A stretch of 64,000 bases of DNA from Salvia splendens (lineage: Eukaryota; Streptophyta; Magnoliopsida; Lamiales; Lamiaceae), in NCBI RefSeq assembly GCF_004379255.2, contig NC_056032.1, forward strand, positions 28,183,322 to 28,247,321, written 5' to 3'. Of this stretch, positions 29,021 to 42,107 are shown in pieces. Position numbers and translations under genes: made by a program. A model generated the notes under the pieces. The model saw only the letters and a list, made by a program, of their open reading frames with translations. It did no database searches and was not told the origin of the DNA. Each line of letters begins with the position of its first letter. Within the stretch, counting starts at the first letter, position 1.

Positions 29021-31681
29021 ATGCGCACTCGCTCTAAGGGGAAACCATTAGAGTTATTTGATCCTGAGATCGAAGCATCCAACCGAAGGAGGAACGCTCA
29101 GAGAAGGTTCAACCAAAGGATCTGAGCTTCATCTCCGATCCAAGGGCTATCACTTTCGCCTGTTAAGAGAGAACCGCCTACTCCTTTTGTAAAAACAATG
29201 GCGGACAACGGAGGGAACAATGCACCACATCCAGATCTGGTAGTCCAACAACTCCAACTACAACTAGCAGATGTGGTGAAATAGCTAAACGAACAAGATG
29301 AGAAACAAGTCATAGTGCCAGTGCAGAACATGTATGCTTACAGAGAGGTAGAGAACCCACCAGTTGGCAACGATCAGATCAATGCCAACACTTTTGAGCT
29401 CAGGACAAGATTGCTTAATATGGCAGATGCTAATGCTTTTGGGGAAAAGACCAATGAAGATCCCAACAAGCATCTCACCAAGTTTATTCAGATCAGCAAC
29501 ACAGTGAAGCTTAATGGGGTGACAGATGAACAAATCAGACTAAGGTTATTCACATTCTCCTTGAAAGATGATGCTAGAGACTGGTATGACAGCATAGGGC
29601 CAGGATTTGTTAGAACGTGAGATGCCATGGTAGACTTATTTTTGGAGAAATACATCCCACCCAGTGAAGCTCTAAAGAGGCAAGCAGAGATAATTCAGTT
29701 CCAGATGAAGCCTCATGAGATAATCCGAGAAGCATGGGCAAGATTCAAGACACTGCCAAAGAGATGCCCCAACCATGGTCTAAATTCGGGACATCAAGTC
29801 ATAACTTTTTACAGAGGATGCATTCCAGATGCAATGCGTGAACTGCATTGGAGCACAAGAGAAGCACTCCTTCAGTTAGGAGAGAATGAAGCTATGCAAG
29901 TGATTGAGCGAGTAGCCTCCAATGATGATGGATGGAATAATGACAGAAACAAGTCTTATAGGGTGGCCTCTGCATTAGAAGATGATAGAATAGACAGAAT
30001 GTCAAAGTAGCTTGATCTCTTGACCACACAATTGGGAATTATGGAGATGAGACAGTTAGGGCCAGAGATTCAAGGGGGAGTTGAAGGTGTCAACTATGTG
30101 CACCAAGGAGGGAATAACATGAACTTCAACAACTATCGCCCCAACCAAGGGGGTGGTAACTATAACCACTATGGTAACAAGGTGCATCCTAATCTCTCCT
30201 ATGGGAATCCTAACAATACTTTGCAACCACCATCGGGATTCACAGTAGCTAATGGAATGGTCGATGAGCAGAAGCAACCTACTACAGAAGATATCTTGGC
30301 AGCATTCATGATTCAGACTACCAAGTACATGGAGAAAACTGACAAGTACATGGAGATTACTAATCAAAGGCTAGGAAAAGTTAAGAATGACGTGCAAAGC
30401 TTGAACGTGCACATGAAGAGCATTGACAATCAGATAAGTCAGATCTCTCAAGCTGTGGGAATCCAACATCAACCAGGCAAATTCCCAGCACAGACCATAA
30501 ACAATCCCAAGGACTGCAAGGCCATACACTTGAGAGGTGGTAATAGCTATGAAGGACCTTCCATGTCTGTAGAGGAAGAGAAGAGTATTCTAGAGGAAGA
30601 TGTCAGAGTAGAAGAAAATTCCAAGGGAAAGAATAAGGTGGACATTCAGACCAAGAAAGACACAGTGCCAGAAAAGCTGCCCCCTCCCTCCATTCCTACG
30701 ACAGTTAGGGTGCCCTTCCCATTTGAGGTGAAGAAGAAGAAGTTGGATGAGCAATTCTCCAAATTTCTCGATATTTTTAGGAAGGTGCACATTAATATAC
30801 CATTGGTGGAAGCTCTGCAAGAGATGCCTACATATGCAAAGTTCCCAAAAGATGTGCTCTTCAAGAAGAAGAAATGGTTTGACTATGAGACGGTGAACAT
30901 ATCTGAAAACTGTAGTGCGATAATTCAGAAAAAGCTACCGGCCAAGCTTAAAGATCCTGAGAATTTCAATATCTCATGCGTAATTGGAAATGACTGACAG
31001 ACAAAGGCACTGTGTGATCTAGGGGCGAGTATAAATTTGATGCCATTATCATTTTTCAAAAAGATGAAGATTGACACTCTCAAGCCGACTACAATCACAC
31101 TGCAGATGACAGATAGATCAGTCACCTATCCTAAAGGAATTGTTGAGGATGTTCTGGTGAAGATACACGACTTCATATTTCCCATCGATTTTGTAGTGTT
31201 GGATATGGAGGAAGACATGAATGTACCGCTTATCCTGGGGCGCCCAGTCTTAGCAACGGGAAACGCATAGATGGATATAGCAAAGGGAGAGCTCACTCTT
31301 TGTATGGGCAACAAACGACACATTTTGTCTATCTATAATGCTATGAAGAGTCGTGAAGACGAGGAACTTGTTATGAAGATGGAGTGCAAAGCTGTGCATG
31401 TTGTAGAGGTCCAAAAGACACAACCAATTGAGTCCACATTGGAGGATTTTTCATTTCCGCGATGGATGTTTCGTTCATGTGGTGGATCAATTTCTAAAGA
31501 AGAGACTGCATCAAATCCTAAAGTGAAAGAGAAGAAAACAAAAGCTGAAAATTCACCGAAAGTGGAGACCAAAATTTCTAATGAAGCTCTGAAGAATACT
31601 TGGTGGAAGAAGAGATTGGCGAGATCATATGCGTCCAAGATTGAAGGAAAAGCCAACACCACCATTTATGGCGTGACATGA
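29021..31681 (+). pseudogene. Athila-type gag-protease gene with six in-frame stops
   Basis: The frame opens with ATG at 29021 (MRTRSKGKP, a typical Athila start) and keeps one reading frame to TGA at 31679-31681. It is broken only by in-frame stops at 29123 (TGA), 29282 (TAG), 29618 (TGA), 30008 (TAG), 30995 (TGA) and 31268 (TAG). The Gag core lies near 29390-29900 (LFTFSLKDDARDWY). A glycine/asparagine-rich linker follows (30070-30230) and a retropepsin with LCDLGASINLMP (about 31006-31042). There are no frameshifts: decay was by point substitutions only. No polymerase domains follow, so the unit could only have moved with proteins supplied by others. Confidence 0.85.
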
Positions 31682-33089
31682 TGCAGCTCATGGAGGACGT
31701 CGAGCCAACGACAATAACCAAAAGCACTGTAGGGGAGGTAACCCCTAGTAGGTAACTTTAAATTTTATCGTTTCATTTTGTTTTTGGTGTGTTTTGTGTT
31801 GCTTGCATACCATGTATGTATCCCTTCTCCACCAACTTTTCAAACTCATTCTTTGCTTAGCTTTGAATAAGTTTGGGGGGGATGATATGGTGGATAGGGA
31901 CACTTACAAGGTATGTATCTTATTGCTTTACTTTTGCTTTAGATTTATTAGTTATCTTTTGTTGCTTTTATTTTGTTTTAGGACAAATTTGTTTTTTTTT
32001 TTTGAAAAAACTCTATGAATTTTTTGTTTTGGTTCGTTGGGTTGTGTTTGACTGAAAAAATTTGAAATTAAATTGAGAAAATTTGGTAGTAATTGGGGTG
32101 AAGACTAGTCGTCTATGATAATAGAACCATCCATTTTGAGCTATCACTTGACCATTGACTTGAGAGTTTAAGTAATAGGGTGCATAAGTAACGAATTGCT
32201 TGTTTACCTTGATTCATGCTTTTTACCCAAGTGAGATTTGAGCTTTAAATTCTTTCATGTGTGTTTTATCATCAATTATGCTTGTGTTTCTAGAACTTGC
32301 TCACGGTCTTCTTAGTCTACATAGTGATCTTAAAGATAGGGGAAGACGCTAGGCCATCGTTGTTAGCCTCATTTTTATCCAAACACTAATTAAGTGGGTT
32401 GAGAATCCTAAACTCCAGATTTGTTGAGCTATATAAAGAAATGGAAGAGTTGGGAGAGTATGATTGAAGAAAAGGGTGGTTGTGTTTGTATATATAAAAA
32501 ATGAAAAGAAAAAAAAGGAAAACAAAAAAGAGAGAAAAAAAGGAAAAAGAAAAAAAGTTGGGAATAAATTAGACAAAGTCTAGTTATTATCGAGAAGTGT
32601 TTTGAGAATGGTTGAAGTTAAAAGTTGATTGTTGTGATTTCTTGGGATTTTATCTTTTTGGGAATTTAGTCACTTTAGCCAAATATTACCCCACCTTACC
32701 AAAGAGCCTACATTATAACCTAAATAAAAGACCTTTCAGACTCTAGATTTATTGTCACACGAAGTAGAGGAGAGGTTAGATATTGAACAAGCCTATGGTA
32801 AATCATGCATTTTTTATTGATTTGAGTAACTACTTGATAACTTATACACTTTTGAGTGAGATGAATACACATGTATATCCTGAGTGAAGCATGAATCCAA
32901 GGTGATATACGAGTTAGTAATAAAAGTGCATTCGACGGCTTGACTTGATGGAATTTGTATTGTGATATGCTCCTTTATTCCATATCCTCTCAGACGATGA
33001 TGATGTCTAAAACCCTTTTGAATCCAAGTTCTTTTTAGTTCTTTTTCTTCATTGCTCGAGGACTAGCAATTGTTTAACTTTGGGGGAGT
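31682..33089 (+). mobile_element. Non-coding 3' internal region of the Athila-type element
   Basis: AT-rich with a purine-rich patch (32495-32570, A/G runs) and a final purine tract TTTGGGGGAG at 33079-33088. There is no env-like, RT or integrase frame. It equals the envelope-side spacer of Athila elements by position. Confidence 0.6.
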
Positions 33090-34082
33090 TGATTCACTTG
33101 GTTTTTGCATGGTTTAGAGAGTAGTTTTACTTGGTTTTGATCATATTGTGTACTTTGAGGTATGTTTATAGCTACTTCTCTATTATGTTAGTATTTTGAC
33201 CATTTTGTGAAGAATGTGTAGAAAAATGTATAAAATATATGGATGTGCAGCAGCTTTGGTTTGAGACAGATTTTCTGGAGATGTTGAGGTCCGATTCGCC
33301 CATAATGCATACCATTCTCTTCGTCTTCGAAAGTACTTCGCGTGGATATCTTAAACATCTCAATCGGAGTTTGGTAGAAGAGGTTATGGCCATTTTACAG
33401 AGACTGCGCGGAGCAGTGACACCGCCAGTATCTCACAGGAAAAACGCCGTAGGCAGCTGGCGACTCGCCAGCTTCGACGCACACCGAACCTAGTGACCTG
33501 CCAGCTTCGTCGGACAACTTATTTCGCGCCCAAGGTCAACTCTAGGTATATATATGCCTAGGAAACGCCTCCCAACACAACTTACATGCCTCCTACCCCA
33601 AAAATATCAGTTTTTCTCCTAGGAAGAAGAGAAGAACGAGCAGAGGACAAGTATTCATCGTAAGATTGAAGACGAGACCTCCAATCCGCCTAATCCAATT
33701 CCAGGAGTTCATATTTTAGTTTTATTTTTGTTCAAACAATGTTTTTGAATATTTCTTTAACTTTTGTGATGAACATGAGTAGCTAAATCCTCCATAGAGT
33801 TCTTTCTACGGGGGAGATACAATGATTCTTATGTTTAATTGATTTCCTTTTTCTATGTCTTGGCTCATGTGGTTATTTTGACTTCTTTTGTGCTTATACA
33901 TTTATTTGACTGATCACCTTATAAGTGCATGTGGATTTTACTACAATACTCGGGAGATGAGTAGTTTAATTTGAAAGAAGAAAAGTTGATGTCTTTGCCA
34001 ATATAATCGAGAGATTTGAGCCTCTGAATGAAGCTACGTATCTTAGGAGCTTTTAGGAGTTGTTGCCTTAGTTTTAAGAAAG
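33090..34082 (+). repeat. 3' LTR of the Athila-type element, first part
   Basis: It matches the 5' LTR from TGATTCACTTGG onward but lacks about 46 bp of the GC-rich palindrome array (5' LTR 27728-27770 region; junction here near 33420). It continues at 41947-42107 and 43318-43581 after two insertions. Confidence 0.88.
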
Positions 34083-34687
34083 TGTAATACCCGCTCCTTT
34101 AAAAGCCCTTTTTCTTATGTTTTGTCAAACTAAAGAAATGTCGCTTTCTTGTTCGTTGAAATAATTGGAACTCTTTTTACTTAGTGTTGGTAATTCGCGA
34201 AACAAAAATTTAAAGCAAGAAATCGAACGAACTAAAACAATCTAATGTGTATTTACAAAATATGATGAAAGTTGTGAAGGAATACGAAGATGTCCCTCCC
34301 GAACCAAAGTGTTTGCAAACAATCCCGAATAATACTTTAACTTACATAAACGGAAGAAAAGGAATATAGAGTACTATTACAAAAAAAAATTAATCATGAA
34401 TGGGTTAAAAAGTTTAAGAAATTGAATCTTGTAATGCTTGCACTTTGGGCCTCTTTTTCCCAAGCCCAAATTCGCACTCCCCCACGACCCGAGTCCGATC
34501 AGCCGGCGAGCCCAGGCAGCGACCCGTGGCCGGGATGGATAGTTGGCAGCCAAGCCTCGCCTCACCTGCAAAATAAGACAAGCCTTTTCACTAGGAAACA
34601 AGAGAAATTAAGGAATTTCCATTAGAGGAAAAATAACAACTCTCCTTTAACCATAGGAGACAAATGGCTCACCAAAGAGAGCAAGTC

Positions 34688-34775
34688 AAATCCAAACAAA
34701 TGAGAGTTATTAGCTAAGTACCTAGTACTACAAATCCAAACAAATGAGAGTTATTAGCTAAGTACCTAGTACTAC
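34688..34775 (+). repeat. 44-bp tandem duplication in the Tekay-like LTR
   Basis: The unit beginning AAATCCAAACAAATGAGAG occurs at 34688 and 34732 with no visible difference. Confidence 0.9.
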
Positions 34776-35400
34776 AAATACCACCAAAAACCCTTAAGTA
34801 AAGGTACTACAAGGAGATCAAATAAGAGGGATATGCTATGTATGAAAACAAATGAGAATCAGCCCCATTTAATTCCCCAAAGTACACCAAGTTTTGCCTA
34901 TATAAACCCCTTCACACACATCAAATTTCCCTCCCACGCACACTTTGAAATTTCAGCCACAATAGCAAGTTTTGAGAGAGGGAGAGGAAGCTTGGAGTAG
35001 AGATTTCTGCCGGGTGCTTCAACAACCCCTACCACTCCAAATCACAAGATTTGTGGGCGAACTTTGAATCTAGGCGCGGAAACTCAAAGAAACAGCGACT
35101 GCAGTCAAGGAGATAACTCCATCTCAAACTCAATAAGAACATCATGTCATCATGTAGGAGCACTAAAGCTAGAAGCAACAAACTACTGCCTTTACACCAA
35201 AAATCAGTAGCTTAAGTAGTACTCACAACATAGAAACCCTCATGCTTATACAAGTTTCCCTCAAGTAATGTTAAACCAGCACAGCCAGCAAAATAAATTC
35301 GCAAGTTTAAGCCTAAGACTTCAGGTTTTGCTAAATCTGCCTTTTGTCCAACTTTTCTAATAAACTAAGAATTACCAAATAGCTGCGAGATAGATGCGAA

Positions 35401-35725
35401 TAACAAATGTATGAAGATAAAATGATTTGAATGAATTAGAGAAAACTGAGAGGAGAATTTGGGAGAAAAATATTGGATGTTTATTGATTGAATGAAAGCA
35501 TATACAAAAACACCTTATATACTTGGTGTTGAGCTAACTAACAAAATAACTAACAAAGCTAACTAACACAACTAACTCCAGCTGGCAACTAACTAACTAA
35601 CTGAAGCTATAACTCGATTTCAACATGGATTGCACTCGTGTGGGAGAGGCTGCATGAGAGTCTGCATGGAGGTGATGTTGATGTAGCTGCGTGCATGATG
35701 TGGTGTTGATGTAGCTGCTCTGATA
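35401..35725 (-). repeat. 3' LTR of the nested Copia element
   Basis: 325 bp, with a TAACTAAC-rich stretch in the middle. The purine tract lies at 35726-35737 (plus strand GGCCCCCTCAAG). Confidence 0.92.
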
Positions 35726-35732
35726 GGCCCCC

Positions 35733-38700
35733 TCAAGATGGACTATATAAAGTCTTGAAGTCCATCTTGATCAACAAGTTGTGGAACGGAGCAGCGGCTA
35801 AGGGCTTTGTAAAAATGTCGGCCAACTGATTATTGTTGTGGACATGGATAGTAGTTATCACTCCTTCAAGAATTTTGTCACGAACTGTGTGACAATCAAT
35901 TTCAATATGCTTTGTGCGCTCATGGAAAACCGGATTAGAGCTGATGTGGACGGCAGCTTGGCTATCACAATATAAGGGTACCGGTTGTTTCATTTTGATA
36001 CCAAAGTCTTTGAGTAGAGCAAGTATCTATACTACTTCACAACAAGCAAGGGCCATAGACCTATACTGGCCTCAGCAGAAGACCTAGACACAGTATGTTG
36101 CTTCTTTGATCTCCAAGAAATCAAAGAGGTGCCAATGAATAAGTAAAATCTAGATATAGAGCGACGGGTGTCTGGGCATCCAGCCCAGTCAGCATCAGAG
36201 AAGATGCTAGGAGAGAGGTCTGCTTGAGCTGAGTAGACCAAGCTATGGCCTACTGTGCCTTTGAGATACCTAAGAACTCTTTCAGCGGCAAGAGAGTGAT
36301 CCAAGCATGGTTTATAAAGAAACTAACTCAGTTTGTTGACAGCAAAGATGATGTCGGGTCTTGTGATGCAAAGATAAACCAGCCTCCCAATGAGTCTTCT
36401 GTAAGCTGTTGGATCATCAAGTGGAGGTCCTGCATCCATTTGTAGCTGTTTGATAGAATCCATGGGAGTAGAGGCTGGTTTGCATCCAAGCAATCCAGCA
36501 TCAGACACAAGATCTAAGGCATACTTATGCTGAGAAATGAAAATTCCAGTGTTGTTTCTAGCAATTTCAATGCATAGAAGGTTTTAAATTCAGAGATCAT
36601 GCTATCTTCACTGTTGGCCACCAGAATATCATCCACATATATGACAACTCCAAAGAAATGGCCGGTTGCAGAGTGTCTGTAGATGAAAGAATGATCTGAA
36701 GGGGACTGAGTTAGACCAAAACCAGATAGAACTTGAGAGAACTTCAGGTACCACTGCCTGGAGGCTTGCTTAAGGCCGTATAGAGACTTTTTCAATCTGC
36801 ACACAAGCTGCCCAGAGCCAGGGGGTGGATCATCAATAATCAGACCAGGAGGCAAGGTCATATAGATCTCTTCCTGGCTGAGACAATTTGGATAGAGAGA
36901 AATAGGATGAGATGGGATATTGTGAAGATGTGGTGACTAAATTACAAATGTAATCAGCAAGATGAGATGGGGTTTTAAGTGTTCTGCCAGAGGTGGATTG
37001 GTGAGAGGAAGTAGGAAAGGGAGCATTCTGAGGTGTGAGAGGATCATTACGAGAAGAATTATGAGGAATGAGAGGATCAGAAGTTGATGAAAGATTAGTA
37101 ACTGGAAAAATGGACTGAGCTTGAGAAGAGAATGGAAAATCAGTTTCATGAAATGAGACATTCCTGCTGATAAAGATCTCATGAGTGTCTAGATCCATGA
37201 CTTTATATCCTTTATAACCAGATGGATATCCAATGAAAACACATTTGATGGCTCTTGGAGAAAATTTGTTTTTACTCTTATACAAAGTGGATGCAAAGCA
37301 AAGACATCCAAAGGCTTTGAGGTTTGAGTAGGAGGGGGCTTTTTGAAGAGAGCTTGGAAAGGAGTTGAGTTTTCTGGAAGGACAGATGAAGAGGTTCTAT
37401 TAATAAGGAAAGATGCAGTCAGAATATATTCCCCCCAAAAAGATATAGACAAAGGAGACTATAAAAGAAGGCTGCGGGCTACATTGAGCAAATGCTGGTG
37501 TTTCCTTTCAACTCTAGCATTTTGTTGGGGAGTTTCCACACAAGAATGCTGAGCTATAGTCCCATATGAAGAGAGGAGGGTGTAAAGATTGAATTCAGGG
37601 GCATTGTCACTCCTCATGATCTTGATTTTCTTAGAAAATTGAGTATGGACAGTAGCAAAGAAGTGAGTGAGCACTGGTTGGACCTAAGACTTTTGTGTGA
37701 GAAGGAAGGTCCATACAAACCGTGAGAAATCATCCACTATGGTTAAGAAATATTTAAAACCATCATGTGTAGGGGTGGAGAAAGGACCCCATACATCACA
37801 GTGGATCATATCAAAAATCTCAGTGGATGTGTATGTGGAAATAGGGAATGGAAGCTTCTTTTGTTTAGCAATGGGGCAAATTTGACAAGTATTGAGATGT
37901 GAGTTTGAGGGAGATAGTGTAATGGATAAAAGCTTCAGTTTATTAAGTGAGGGATGTCCCAAAAGTTGATGCCAAAGATCAAGACTTACAATTGAATTGA
38001 CAGAAGCAGAATTTAAAGATGATACAATTTTGGCACTTGAACAAGGCTGGGAAGTGTTGGAGCTACTGTGAGATGAATCTGGAAACTCTAAGATGTATAG
38101 GTTTCCAACTCGGTTACCCCTCTCAATCACTGTCCCCAGTGAAGCTTCCTGAATTTGGAAGTCATTATGAGTGAAGTTGTCAGTGCAATCAGAATTTTGA
38201 GTGAGTGCACTAACAGAAATGAGATTGAAAGAGAAGGAGGGTACATGAAGAACTGAAGATAGAAAGATGAGAGAAGTGAGTTTGATAGTACCTAGATGAG
38301 TAACAGGTGTTGTGTTACCATTTGGAAGATTGATAGAGGCATTTGAAATTGGTGAGGCTGAATTGAAAAGAGAGTGATCAAAGCATACATGGTGAGTAGC
38401 ACATATATCTAAAATCCATGTAGACGAAGTTGAACATGAAGAAGATATAGAGTTTATGGAAGGAGAGAAGAAAACAGCACCAGAGAAGTTGTTTGTGACA
38501 TGAGTGTTGATTGAAGATTGAGCAGAAAGATCAGTCACTGGTGTGTTGGCTGATGGAGAAGGATTGTGGAGGTTCTGGCTTTGCAAGAGGCTAATGAGCT
38601 GTTGATATTGATCAATACTTGGTAGATTAGCAGTGTCTTCAACAAGATCCACAGAACGCTGCTGATGAGAACCTGAATTTCCAGTAAAGCCAGAAGAGTG

Positions 38701-39640
38701 TGAGCCTGAATTTCCAGCAAAACCAGAGGAATGTGGAGCAAAACCAGAAGTTTGTGGAGATTTCCCTTTCCCTCTGCCAAATCCAGGTGGAAAACCATGG
38801 AGAATGAAGCATTTCTCAACTGGATGGTTGGTTCTACCACAGTGAGAACAAAGAAACTTGTTCAAACCTCTGCCAATGAAGAAGCTGCATTGGCATAGGG
38901 TTGTTCACTAGTGGCTGGAATCCGAGTAGATGTGGAGGATGATGATGAATTTCCATCAATGAGTCTTTGCCTCTCTTCCTGAATCACCAGTGAGAAGACT
39001 TTGGATAGAAAAGGAAGATGAATCATGGAGAGAATGTGAGATCTGATTTGAGAGAAAGAAGTATTCTATCCAATGACAAATTGAGTAGTGCAATCATTCT
39101 CTTGGTGTTTACTCCATTTTGCAGCGCTATCACATGTGCATCTAGTACATGAGCACCATGAAATTGGTTGAGAGCTTTTGTATTCATCCCAGACGATGCA
39201 CAGATTAGTGAAATAAGAGTTGACATCCGATGATCCTTGAGATAGAGACATGAGCTGCTGTCGAAGCTGATAGGTTCGAGCAGAATCACTTGTGGAGAAA
39301 CGTTCCTTCAGATTGAACCAGATAGTGTACGCATCATCAATATACATGATACTAGAGCATATTTGTTGAGAGACAGCATTTCGGAGGCATGAGATCACCA
39401 TACTATTGCAACGAATCCACGGTTGATACAAGAGATCATCACGAGCAGGGCGAAGTATGGTTCCATCGACGAAAACAAGCTTGTTTTTGGCGAGGAGAGC
39501 GGTGGTAAACGGGCAAGGCGAAGTATGGTTCCATACTAAAGAATACCTGGATTATCACTAGGATGAAGGAAGTATGGACTGGATGTATCCTCCGTTGGCA
39601 GCTAAGCTACTCGATTTCGATTAGCCATTTGGAATCAGAG
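35733..39640 (-). pseudogene. Copia gag-pol polyprotein, multiply broken
   Basis: Read on the minus strand: a UBN2-type Gag (about 39640-38880) with a frame break near 39290-39070; a CCHC zinc knuckle (CSHCGRTNHPVEKC near 38855-38810); the protease/GAG-pre-integrase part with HQLLGHPS (near 37970) and integrase start (HCDVWGPF, about 37800-37770); the rest of integrase in pieces (37674-37459, 37452-37189); RT with YVDDILVAN (near 36640); RNase H (DADWAGCPD near 36195) and a C-terminal tail to 35733. Stops and frameshifts fall between these pieces (near 37680, 37455, 37190-37280, 36860, 36510, 36310 and 36000), so no full product is possible. Confidence 0.85.
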
Positions 39641-39741
39641 GTTTGGAGAAGAAAATGTGAGTAGATCAGAGAATGAGATCGAAGGATTGAAGATGATCTG
39701 GAGTAGATCAAAGAGACGGAAGCATTTTGTCACTGATACCA

Positions 39742-40066
39742 TAACAAATGTATGAAGATAAAATGATTTGAATGAATTAGAGAAAACCGAGAGGAGAATT
39801 TAGGAGAAAAATATTGGATGTTTATTGATTGAATGAAAGCATATACAAAAACACCTTATATACTTGGTGTTGAGCTAACTAACAAAATAACTAACAAAGC
39901 TAACTAACACAACTAACTCCAGCTGGCAACTAACTAACTAACTGAAGCTATAACTCGATTTCAACATGGATTGCACTCGTGTGGGAGAGGCTGCATGAGA
40001 GTCTGCATGAAGGTGATGTTGATGTAGCTGCGTGCATGATGTGGCGTTGATGTAGCTGCTCTGATA
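39742..40066 (-). repeat. 5' LTR of the nested Copia element
   Basis: It nearly equals 35401-35725; differences are seen at about four sites (for example GAAAACTGAG versus GAAAACCGAG). Confidence 0.92.
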
Positions 40067-41946
40067 GCGAACTAGTTAATGAGAGTTCAGGGACATAGCT
40101 TTAGGGCCGATTGGTAGACAGTGGCTGCCTCGGCGGTGCATCCAGGCAACGCTGGCAGGGATCGCAGCGAGCGGAACCGCTACCCGATGGAGGGCCTGCC
40201 GGTGGAACGGAGCTGTGGGTGCAGAGAGGGGGGGAAGGGACGAAGTTTCCTCTACTTTCCCGACGGTGCGACACTAGCGACGAAGGGGCCGAAGGCGACG
40301 GCAGCGAGCCGTGGTATTTCAAGAAGGCAGCCAGCGAGACGGCGGCTAGCCGCGGGGCGGCGGCGGTGACCGACGGACGGCGAAGGGAGAGGCGCCGCCG
40401 AGTTCGCTTAACCGAGGGTTCCCTTCCCAAACGCCACCTCGACCCGAGAATTTGTCAAGGAGCTCCCCGGAGGAGAAATTCACCGAGGGGAGAGTGCTGG
40501 CGAAGCTCCGGTAACCCGTCGGGAGTAGAAATCGCAGAGAGATGAGAGAAGGAGCCGATGATCTAGGGTTCTTTTGATTTGAGAAATTGGAGAGTGAGAA
40601 GGGAGAGAGGGATCAATGAAATTGGGTGATAGAGTTGGGCTACCCCTTTTCTTATTGGTCAAAAAGAATTAAAGTGGTGGTGGGCTAATAATTTAATTAA
40701 AGTAAGAACTTGGGCCTGAAAATTTTAATAAACGAATGGATTAGTTCTTTAAGTTTGGGCCTGTTGTGTTAATTTTATTCGCGGGTCTTCCTAATGTTTC
40801 GCCCAACCAAATAAGTGATGGCCCGCTAGTAAATCCCACGATGATAAATTTAATCCCCATACTTTAGTTTAGTACTAGAATATTTAATGTTAGAAAATGG
40901 TACGCTAATTAATTCCGAAATAACGCTCTTTTGTTAAACGAATAATTGGTAGATCTCCACATAAAATTAAATCGCACGATTTAATTAAGGCTCAAAGACT
41001 TTTCTAGGGAATACGAAAAAGAATAAGATGACCACGCACTTAGGAATGCATACACGTTAAGTAATTTGGCTTCTTAAGCCTAATTAAGTATTATTATTTT
41101 GTTCCTAAAGGGGCGTCTTCGCACGTCGTTTAAGACCGAATCAATGGAACTTTTCGACTAAGGAAAAAGCTTCTGAGGTGGCCATTCTTTTCAAAAACGT
41201 GATTTTAGTATGAAAATGTGAATCTTTTCTAAACATATTTGTCATGCCATGTTTTGCTTTTACGATTACCTCTCTGCTTGGCTATGTCATTCATGTTAAA
41301 TCGAATTCGGGTCCCAGTAGGGAAGCAAACCCTACTCAGACTAGTGTACACATATGGGGACCGTGTGCTAGCTTTCCAGTTGGCCGACCCAGTGACCGTC
41401 GTGGAATGTGGCCACATTCCCGGTTCACATAAGTTTCAGATATAATAATCTATGTTTATGTGATTGTGCAATCAATTTTATGAAATTAAAGGGAATTTAG
41501 TGACTCGGGCCTTTTAAATAAAAACTCCGTGTTCACTCAACTGTGGCTGACAAATTTAAATGAAACTTATACTTTGGCACTATGTCCACTGAGTATATTA
41601 AGTACTCATCCCTCCATGTTCTTTTCTGACGTGCAGGTTGAGCGTGAACGAGGAGGCGAAGGTGTTGGGTGATGATTATTAATAAGTAGCAATAGGTAGC
41701 CCAAAGTAGTGTGTCCTCACACATGCTACTTTGTCTTGGACTCTTCCGCTGCAATAGGATTTTGTTCTAAGAGTTATGAATTCGGTTACCGTACTCTTAT
41801 TTCATTTTGACCATATACCAGTTCACCTTTGAAATTAATGCCTTGAGCTTTACTTATTCCCTTATGTTTATTTCATGATTTTTGAGATGTACTTTTAGCC
41901 ACGAAATAGTTGCGCTCACTAGCACTAGGGAGATGTGGTCGTGACA

Positions 41947-42107
41947 GAATGACACTTCGGTTCTAGGTAGCAATCTACAAATTGTATGCTTCGGGAGAAG
42001 ATATAGTTTTACCTTAGTGATAGCTTAATAACCCTTGAGCCCATTGTTGGCATAGTTTGGAAATTAGTTGAGTATAGGATAGTTGTTATCGATCCCGTAG
42101 GATTCTA
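41947..42107 (+). repeat. 3' LTR of the Athila-type element, second part
   Basis: It continues the LTR (GACACTTCGGTTCTAGGTAGC, compare 28440) and stops at the TTCTA target of the next insertion. Confidence 0.85.

Larger units (their letters stand above)
35401..40066 (-). mobile_element. Ty1/Copia retrotransposon, recent insertion, coding-defective
   Basis: Two 325-bp LTRs (35401-35725 and 39742-40066) in the minus orientation run TATCAGAGC...CATTTGTTA and are flanked by a perfect GCGAA duplication (35396-35400, 40067-40071). An initiator-Met primer site (TGGTATCAGTG, minus strand, about 39741-39731) and a purine tract (CTTGAGGGGGCC) border the internal region. The LTRs differ at about four positions, all transitions. 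Confidence 0.92.
34083..41946 (+). mobile_element. Solo LTR, Tekay/Del-like Ty3/Gypsy, split by a Copia element
   Basis: It starts TGTAATACCCGCTCC and ends GGTCGTGACA, typical of Tekay/Del LTRs. Flanking GAAAG (34078-34082) and GAATG (41947-41951) are a weak 5-bp duplication, and the Athila LTR sequence resumes exactly across it. Excluding the nested Copia (35401-40066 plus one target copy) it is about 3.2 kb. It has a TATA region (CCTATATAAACCCC near 34897), a 44-bp tandem duplication (34688-34775) and a GC-rich leader (40110-40500). It is related to 9344-12267 but in the opposite orientation. Confidence 0.75.

Noticed and set aside
40101..40545. Overlapping open frames on both strands
   Set aside because: Same situation in the related Tekay-like LTR; GC-rich leader sequence, not a gene.
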